A DNA stretch of 64,000 nt from positions 442,001 to 506,000 of the forward strand of contig OX422197.1 of the NCBI GenBank assembly GCA_949130485.1. The letters are read 5' to 3'. The translations under genes were made by a program, and so were the position numbers. Under the pieces are notes generated by a model. That model was not told the DNA's origin. It was given only the letters and a program-made list of their open reading frames with translations, and did no database searches. Positions 57,024 to 64,000 of the stretch are shown one piece after another (the stretch's first letter is position 1; each line of letters begins with the position of its first letter). Source of the DNA: Agelas oroides (lineage: Eukaryota; Porifera; Demospongiae; Agelasida; Agelasidae).

Positions 57024-57061
57024 GGATCTAGCCTCGTACCCAGGCCAGGGTATGAGGCTAT
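57024..57061. mobile_element. Minimal TAGCCTCG hairpin
   Basis: CTAGCCTCGTACCCAGG is joined almost directly to CCAGGGTATGAGGCTA. TATGGATCT occurs on both sides (57018-57026 and 57061-57069), consistent with a 9-bp target duplication. Confidence 0.7.
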
Positions 57062-57643
57062 TATGGATCTTAAGTGAAGTTTACCCATTTATACATAGCT
57101 GCACACAAGCAACAGTTGAATTACTACATAACTACACATGCATGTAGCATCCTGCACTTGAAGCACTGTGGTGTGTATGGCAGTGCCCACAATGGATTTT
57201 GTTGGTTGAAATACTGTTTCGCTGATACTCAAAACCAACAAGCCTTGTGTAAAACCTCCCTAGTAAGATGACTCTATTTAGAAAATCAGAAGCTACCACC
57301 CTGGTCCATGCCTATGGAGGAGTATTTCAAACTGAAACCACATGTTTTTAGTTTACAGTAATCACTGTAGATTCCATACTTCTGCTCACCAGTATATAGT
57401 GGATTGGTAACCAGTTTTAACCAGCCATTATTACAGGACTAATGCTGATGCGTTTATTGACGCATGTATTGACAGATGTTCCCCACTGTTCAAGAGAAGA
57501 TCCAGGCTTACCTGTTGCCGCTCACACCCACATTATCTCGATTGGTTATGTGATATAATAGCTAGCTTGTATACACTGGTGTCCTTCCACTGGTGACAGT
57601 AATGGTGCAGATATGGTTGGCTATGATCCTGTACACCCTAGAG

Positions 57644-57733
57644 TATCAAGCTAGACCACCTTCTCCCGCTCGCCGGGGCAGGGTTAGGGAAACCCAACTT
57701 CTGGTAAGTGAGAGAAGGTGGTCTAGCTTGATA
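57644..57733. repeat. Perfect 22-bp stem-loop (pre-miRNA-sized)
   Basis: TATCAAGCTAGACCACCTTC continuing TC at 57644-57665 is exactly inverse to 57712-57733, with a 46-nt loop. It fits a young short foldback element or a small-RNA precursor. No flanking duplication was noticed. Confidence 0.8.
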
Positions 57734-57987
57734 GATTATGTACACCCCATCCTCATCTTCACTGCCCTGCCTAAACATGGGCTCTGTTTATCAGTTTGTC
57801 TACCACTAACCAACCAATGAAGGTTGTCACAGTTACCTAGGGCTTCCTTGGTATGTAGTCAGAAATGACTCCAATCCCACACAAAGTAAAAAGTCATAAA
57901 GTTGCTAATTGCTTCTGAGGGCTAGCTAGCTAGCTATATAGAAAGACCAACGGGCTCCTATTTTCACTATTGCCTGGCTTTTCACTT

Positions 57988-58125
57988 TGTGTGTGTGTGA
58001 CATGTGAGTGTGTGTGCCTGTGTATGTGTGTGCATATGTGCGTGTGTGTGGCATGTGTGTGTGTGTGTCTGCATGTGTGCATGTGTATGTGTGGGTGGGG
58101 TGTGTGCATGTGTGTGTGTGGAGTT
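57988..58125. repeat. (TG)n microsatellite
   Basis: Imperfect TG/TGCATG repeats of about 135 bp. Frames on both strands (Cys/Val or His/Thr-rich) are artefacts. Confidence 0.9.
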
Positions 58126-58551
58126 GAAATTCATAGATACAACCAACTCAACAAAATGATACAGAAACATTCATTTTAGTCTTATGGATTCAAGTTTACT
58201 GTCTCATGTGTGGTTTGAGCCATTAGAGGTAATTCATTGTTTCTCACATGATCCTTATGTCACTTGCTAGCTCAGTTTTTGTCATTGTACCAAATGAAAT
58301 GCTTTGAATACCTAATTTTGTGAAAGTTTAGATGGTGTGCCTGCTTCAGATTCCATCTCAATTGTTGATCAGTCACTATTAAAATGAATGTAGGTCTTGT
58401 ATACATAATACCTGAGAACGCATTACTCTAAGTTATTTCCTTCAAAACTCTAGTAATATGTTGTGATAACCAACAGCTGCTTAGGATTCCACTGCCATTG
58501 TTTAAAGTGACGTCCTTGCAGGTTTCATGCTTGCTTCATTTGAAGGCTCTA

Positions 58552-58649
58552 TGTAGCCTTGTTCCCAGGCCTTCCCACCATCCAGTTTTTGATCACTGAC
58601 AGTAAGCAATCAAAAACTGGATGGTGGGAAGGCCTGGGAACAAGGCTAG
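58552..58649. mobile_element. TAGCCTTG-family hairpin, near-perfect
   Basis: TAGCCTTGTTCCCAGGCCTT, CCCACCATCCAGTTTTTGAT and the exact inverse (ATCAAAAACTGGATGGTGGG, AAGGCCTGGGAACAAGGCTA) around a loop of about 16 nt. Arms of about 40 bp with no mismatch indicate a recent insertion. Confidence 0.9.
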
Positions 58650-59067
58650 GTTTTATATGTGCACCATCAGTGTGTGAGCACATGTAGACTAGCTTTTAGT
58701 GGGGCATTTGATTGCTGCAAATTTCACTTCATTACAGCTCTGAAAGTGCTATAGGTTTTGTCACCGTACTTTGTAATGCACTGCATGTGCACAAGGTTTC
58801 ACTGTGGGAATGAAGGTAGGGTGGGTCTTTGTTATTCGTGTCTGCATTGCACCATCGGTGTCTCTTTTCATGTGAATTTACGCAGGCTATTAGTGGTTGA
58901 CATTTGATGAGATTCTCATGCCTTTTTCATTACAACTTCAGAGGGAAATTTACCAACTAAGGAGTTTGCAATACACTACACAAAGGTTTCTCCATGGGAA
59001 TGATGGAAGGGTGGGTCTTTGTTGTTCTCTGTACGATACTTGCTGCTGTCAAACACTTTCTTTGCAT

Positions 59068-59181
59068 GCAATAATTAATCTACCACATCAGTGGAGAGGA
59101 AGTATGTAAACTGAATCTGCATTATTTTCTTTGCATGCAATAATTAATCTACCACATCAGTGGAGAGGAAGTATGTATCAC
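59068..59181. repeat. ~67-bp tandem duplication
   Basis: TTTCTTTGCATGCAATAATT, AATCTACCACATCAGTGGAG and AGGAAGTATGTA occur at 59070-59108 and again at 59137-59175. Confidence 0.9.
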
Positions 59182-59469
59182 AGTGGAGGTAATTACTACA
59201 TATTTACTACAATCATGTATGTAGCCTCTGGCTTACACCCACTAGTTTATATGAGTCATGTGTCATCTGGGGTTGGGTTGAGGGAAGATGCCGTAAGGTC
59301 AAATAGACCTTATAATGTTACCAGGTAAGGTTTCACGAGAAGGCTTCCCCTTGTAGGTCTATATCTGACCTTAAAGCGTTGCCCTGGTAGCCCTATCTAG
59401 ATGACCTTTAATACAAAGTACCTCCCCTAAGGTCAATGCTATAGCTCTAAAACTCCTGGCATTGATAAT

Positions 59470-59945
59470 TTGTGGGTTCACACATGGCAGAGTGTGTGCA
59501 GAAACCTAGCACATAACTGGAGACTAGGGAAACTTGAGTCAAAGCTTTATTGACACATATTCTGTGGGTTCATGACCTTGGCCACACCCACTCATTAGCG
59601 AGCGTTATTTGTGGGTTCACACATGGCAGAGTGTGTGCAGAAACCTAGCACATAACTGGAGACTAGGGAAACTTGAGTCAAAGCTTTATTGACACATATT
59701 CTGTGGGTTCATGACCTTGGCCACACCCACTCATTAGCGAGCGTTATTTGTGGGTTCACACATGGCAGAGTGTGTGCAGAAACCTAGCACATAACTGGAG
59801 ACTAGGGAAACTTGAGTCAAAGCTTTATTGACACATATTCTGTGGGTTCATGACCTTGGCCACACCCACTCATTAGCGAGCGTTATTTGTGGGTTCACAC
59901 ATGGCAGAGTGTGTGCAGAAACCTAGCACATAACTGGAGACTAGG
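59470..59945. repeat. 139-bp tandem repeat, 3.4 copies
   Basis: Units start TTGTGGGTTCACACATGG at 59470, 59609, 59748 and 59887, with exact 139-bp spacing and no differences noticed between units, ending in ACTGGAGACTAGG. Recent array. Confidence 0.95.
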
Positions 59946-61141
59946 TCCTGCATGACGATCAATAGAAGCCTCATGTAGCTACATGCAGTACTGTGCAGTT
60001 GTTAGTAGCTAGTTATTGTGACTTTAAAAATGGTGTTGTCTCCCATTGCAGCGGCAGTCTTCTACCAATTGGGTGTGAGGTAGTCTCCTTTGATGACCAC
60101 AAGTCATTGTATCATCATCACTTATCATAAGCTGGCTAACTCATGGTCTCGGAACCAGACCCTCTGTATCCGAGGGTCTGGCTCCGAGACTAGCTAGTTC
60201 AGTGATTCAGACCTAGCTATGATACTAGTATGCACAATAGTGAAGTTAGCCAGCCCCAGGACCCTGAGGGGGGCATCAGGCCTTGCTCAGGTTAGAATAC
60301 CAGTATATATGTATGATGTTTTCATCGTGTTTTGCATTTCTCCAGTTGTACAATGTTGATTGCTGCTTGTCAATGAATACAGTTTTTGATAAAGTCACAT
60401 GGCTCTTCATGTATATAAACAAACACACTATGGAGGTATGGAGTTGATCAGTAGAGTTATACACTCGTGATCACACACCAGGTGATAGGCTATTTAACCT
60501 CATCAGGATGTGTCCACTGCAAGTCACTCTCGTAAATGGTGTTGAGGATGAAACAAGTAGCTACTGCCACTGCTCGGTGTTTGAATTTACACAAGTTATT
60601 GATGTGGAGAACTTTAGCTGTGTAGGTACATTTTAGTTATAGCATTATAGCACTAAATGATGCTACAGTTTAATTGACAAACATCACACAGAGTTTCAAT
60701 GCATACTAATAGTCACATGGTATTATTCATCCACACAAAATATGATCTGCCTCGTGAGTGGAACAATGTGTATGTATATCTAGAACGTTAACGTTGCTGT
60801 CACCACATGTTACACAACAGAGAGAAGGGTTTCATCTGCAGGGGGATAGACTGTTGCCATGTGCTGCAGCATCTTGTGTTGTAGAACAGCCTCATTGCTT
60901 CCCGGCTTCTTGGTTTGATGCTCTCCCACCACCTAGTCAGTGTTTGAGGATAGCTTTATGACAAGTGTTTCACACCTGACTGCTGTTTGTTTACCTTCTT
61001 TGGTTTCTTTCTGTCTGCATCATTGGCTGGTCTGGAGACATTCTGGGGGGACCAATGACATAATTCCATGCAGATTTGGACACACAGTTTGCTACGTTAC
61101 ACACCTTGTACACTGAACCTACAGTACACACACATTACAGC
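59946..61141. other. Intergenic, with one perfect-like hairpin
   Basis: No gene is recognised. A GTCTCGGAACCAGACCCTC / GAGGGTCTGGCTCCGAGAC hairpin with one mismatch is at 60146-60190. The DNA next to 61141 should contain the SAPCD2-like 3' UTR, but no clear AATAAA was found on the minus strand. Confidence 0.45.
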
Positions 61142-63069
61142 TTAGCTTCCTCCATGTACACTGTAGTACACTTCGTAGTAGTAGTTATGAACACTAAGAC
61201 TATCCTGTACCTCAGTACTTAGTGACTTCTGATTCTGAACTGCTTTCTTCTGACAGGGAGAATAGCTTGTGCTCATGTGATATGGGGCTTGCAAATGCTG
61301 CCTGTGACCTGGGTATTCTGAGATGTGCCCCTGCCCGAGGGAGGTGGTAGGATAGGTTTGAGCCGGGGAGCTGACAGAACGACTAATGTTCTTCATTGAC
61401 ATAGATCTGTGTGCTGTGTTAGAAGGGCTGACTGTTGCTGGGTGTTGCAACTCCCTCACAGAACCGGTGAAGCATGCTGCTCTCAGGGGATACTGCTGTG
61501 GGAGGGATTGGGGATAGAGATGCTCTACATTGATGCCTTCTGTGAGGGACTGGGATCTCCTGGGTCGATGTTTTCGTCTTGGTCTCAGCTGATCCACAGT
61601 GGCAGGATGTTGTGATCTTTCTGCAGAAGTGCCAGGAGTTTTCTTTGTGAGAGGAGTTTGGGTGGTGGAATACGGCCGGTTGGGGATTTCAACTACAGCG
61701 ATAGGTATAGATGAGGGAGAGGAATGGCTTCTTGCAACTTGGTGTCTGTGTTGTACTGAAACTAGTGGTGATGTTGTAGGAGTTTTCTGCATGCTTGAGG
61801 CCAATCCAACCCTCCCTGATTTCATCGCAGCTTTTCCACTTTGTGGCAGCTGTGGTGCGATAACATTGGTGTGACCTGTTGCTGCGGCCTCCATAGCCAG
61901 TAGTTTCAGGTGAGAGTTGATCTCCTTGATATGACAAATGGTCTCACTCTGCTCACCACCCTGCTCCAGTGCAGCAAGCAGTTCCTCTGCCCTCATCTGC
62001 ACAAAGAAGTGGGGTCATACAAAGGTTGGTGTAGGTATAGCCTCACCCCCAGGGCCCTTTGGGGTGAGGGAGGGGATGGGGCTAGTGTGGGTGTGGATAT
62101 CACGAACTCACTACTACCAACAAATCTGGATATATGACCCCACCCACCATCTGCACAATGAAATGGGTGATTGCATGTACCCCCAGTATCTCTTACTTCA
62201 TGTGAGTGTCCGTGTAACTGCTTCTCTTCGAGTGTCACTTGCTCTATTCTGTCACTGAACCACTGGCGTGTGCTCTCAAGCACCTCGAACCCTTTTATCA
62301 ACTCTTCTTTCTCCTGACTCAGAGATAGGTTTGTGCGCTTGTGTGTAAGAGAGGTCATCAAAGTGTGTACTTAGTTAAAGCCACCCATTAACATGACAAG
62401 GCATTAAAACAGGCGTTCAGATGATGTGCATTGTAAACTTACCACCATAGACCCGGAAAGCTTCGTTTCTGCTGCTGTTGGCCTTTTGTTTTCTCTTGAA
62501 GGTTTATGAGCTGAGAAAGAGAAATAACCATCAATCAGTACATCACAGCAAGTTTAAACCCAACCTCACTTCTTTGTCTTACCTGGATTGAATGTGCCAT
62601 TCCTTCTCATCGGGTTTGTAGCTGTTGGTGATGTGAGGGTATGTAGAGATGTCTGACATCTGAAAACTTCTTTTCTTGTCTTCACAAGTGCTTGTACAAG
62701 TGCATCAGCTTTGCACGAGGCCAGAAAACCCTCAATGTCTGCAGCTTTCACTTTGGAAAGTGGAGCAACTTCTGATCTCAGTGCTTTTAACCTCTGCTCA
62801 GCTTCAGTCGGTGGCTCTTTCTTACTCAGACGGAAACTGTCTGCCTTGAGTGCCTTCTCCAATCCCCCGGAAAACATCTCCCAATCCAGGTAGCCATCAG
62901 AAGTGGAATATTCCCTCCAGAACTCAACCAAACCGCGTGGAAGCATGGGTGCTGACAGATCACTGGGCCAGGATGTTTCCAGCGTCTGCAGTTTCACGAG
63001 GCCGTTGCTGTCCGCCAAAATGTCAAAGAGCAGCTTGTAGTCCAGAACACGCTTCAGAGAAGATTCCAT
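61142..63069 (-). CDS. Suppressor APC domain-containing protein (SAPCD2-like)
   Basis: Vertebrate SAPCD2 controls spindle orientation and polarity by antagonising LGN/NuMA. The role here is inferred by family. Minus-strand exons in phase: 63069-62583, 62510-62443, 62337-62197, 61996-61142 (1551 bp, 516 aa). The N-terminal SAPC-type EF-hand-like domain spans about 10-75 (LLFDILADSNGLVKL..LETSW, LPRGLVEFWRE, SDGYLDWEMFSGGLEKAL). A C-terminal coiled-coil region at about 190-260 (EKEELIKGFEVLESTRQWF, MRAEELLAALEQ) matches the family pattern LLKGLxVLExxRxWY. The last roughly 250 residues are low-complexity Ser/Pro/Gln/His, probably disordered. Longer than the roughly 394 aa I recall for human SAPCD2. 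The start Met is the first in the exon and sits directly in the divergent promoter. Confidence 0.85.
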
Positions 63070-63409
63070 GTTACACTAGTAGGTAGTACTGCAAGCAGAG
63101 TAGGAGAACCAAGCTGGAAGGCTAGCGATTGCAGAAGTGGGTGTAGCTGGCTGGAATTAAAATTAAATATTACGTCATCACGCATGCGCACAACATTTGT
63201 CGACATCGCAACGTCCGCCCTTTCTGAAGTGAGAGAAAGCAGGTGTAACTTTTGTTTGTATCGGCTTCAATCCTCCTCTTTCCTGTGTGCTGTACCTCGA
63301 AAACTCTTCTAGTGGTAAGAATGTGTGTTATTGTATTGTTACGTAGCAAAACAAGTGGTCTTATCGTTGATTGTGTGTGTGTTCAACTCCAGAGTTCTAC
63401 TAAACAAAA
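63070..63409. promoter_or_regulatory. Bidirectional promoter between SAPCD2-like and DDX39B
   Basis: The two start codons are 340 bp apart in opposite directions. A TTACGTCA (CRE-like, 63170-63177) and CGCATGCGCA (NRF-1-like, 63181-63190) lie side by side near the SAPCD2-like end. On the DDX39B side, GTGGTAAGA at 63312-63320 and ACTCCAG at 63386-63392 suggest a 78-bp 5' UTR intron (63315-63392). Confidence 0.6.
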
Positions 63410-63878
63410 ATGGCGACCACCGACCACGATGTTGAAGGTGAACTGTTGGACTACGACGAGGAAGAAACGCAAGAACAGCAGGCAAACGGAGCAGAAAATG
63501 CGGTCGAAAAGAAGGCGGCGGTGAAAGGCAGCTACGTATCGATACATTCGTCTGGTTTCAGAGATTTTCTCCTCAAGCCGGAACTGCTGAGAGCCATCGT
63601 AGACTGTGGCTTTGAACACCCTAGTGAAGGTAAAGTAATCTATAGCTTTCAATACTTGTTTGTAAAGAAAATGTCATTTAGTTGAAATCATCTGTGTATG
63701 AAACTGTCTTCCCCTTTGCAGTGCAAGACGAGTGTATCCCTCAGGCTATTCTGGGAATGGATGTAATTTGCCAAGCTAAGAGCGGAATGGGGAAGACAGC
63801 TGTGTTTGTCATTGCCACGCTGCAACAACTGGAACCCCAGGACGGACAAGTCAGTGTCCTCGTCATGTGTCATGCCAG
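63410..63878 (+). CDS. DDX39B: DDX39B/UAP56 DEAD-box RNA helicase, first two coding exons (partial)
   Basis: ATP-dependent RNA helicase of the nuclear spliceosome and TREX complex, needed for pre-spliceosome assembly and mRNA export. Exon 63410-63629, intron 92 bp, exon 63722-63878 ending mid-codon before GTGAGT; the gene runs off the window. The acidic N-terminus ([19 protein letters not shown]) is followed by the family-specific [20 protein letters not shown], the Q-motif (GFEHPSEVQ, about 67-75) and motif I AKSGMGKT (92-99). VLVMCHAR near the end is the start of motif Ia. ATG is in good context (AAAAATGG). Near-identical to animal UAP56. DDX39A versus DDX39B cannot be told apart outside vertebrates. 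Confidence 0.97.
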
Positions 63879-64000
63879 GTGAGTTGTGTGAAAACCCATG
63901 GAATATGTGTACATTGTGTGAATTAGTGTGTTAAATACTTCAGATGTGTGGTATGTGTGAAAACAATTGTGTTGGTGTTCAAACACTCACATGTTGCTTT
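63879..64000 (+). other. DDX39B intron, truncated by window end
   Basis: Begins GTGAGTTG and is T/G-rich. No acceptor before the end. Confidence 0.8.

Overview
This is nuclear DNA of an animal. Genes are split by GT-AG introns, many only 65-110 bp. Four conserved eukaryotic or metazoan gene families are recognisable: Integrator subunit 5, TRAF adaptors, a Suppressor-APC-domain protein and the DDX39B/UAP56 helicase. Most of the rest is small DNA transposons and simple repeats. No bacterial, phage or CRISPR feature is present. The repertoire, short introns and very high hairpin-transposon load suggest a non-bilaterian invertebrate such as a demosponge, but this is an inference and no species is claimed.

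Layout. 1-1149: upstream sequence with no assignable gene. 1150-15659 (+): a 23-exon INTS5 gene whose exons sum to 3039 bp in one frame (1012 aa), with transposons in its larger introns. 17460-19197 (-): 5' part of a TRAF-like gene with a degenerate RING and TRAF zinc fingers but no visible MATH domain. 20778-27992: a 7.2-kb element with terminal inverted repeats, subterminal GTGTGC/GTGTGTC motifs, a TATATA flank on both sides, a possible 4-exon minus-strand gene, and a 4.4-kb satellite of about 25 units of 176 and 181 bp. 27993-45266: repeat-dominated DNA with two tRNA-like sequences and at least five families of inverted-repeat elements. 45267-47773 (-): a complete six-exon TRAF gene (376 aa) sharing three intron boundaries and promoter traces with the first copy. 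47774-61141: more hairpin elements, tandem repeats and diverged copies of longer repeats. 61142-63069 (-): a SAPCD2-like gene (516 aa). 63410-window end (+): the first two coding exons of DDX39B/UAP56, divergent from SAPCD2-like across 340 bp.

How the genes relate. INTS5 (snRNA 3' processing and promoter-proximal termination) and DDX39B (splicing and mRNA export) are housekeeping RNA-processing genes. The TRAFs are signalling adaptors and SAPCD2-like is a predicted cell-polarity/spindle factor. They do not form an operon. The two TRAFs are a dispersed duplication in the same orientation about 28 kb apart. SAPCD2-like and DDX39B probably share a bidirectional promoter. The most unusual object is the 7.2-kb element.
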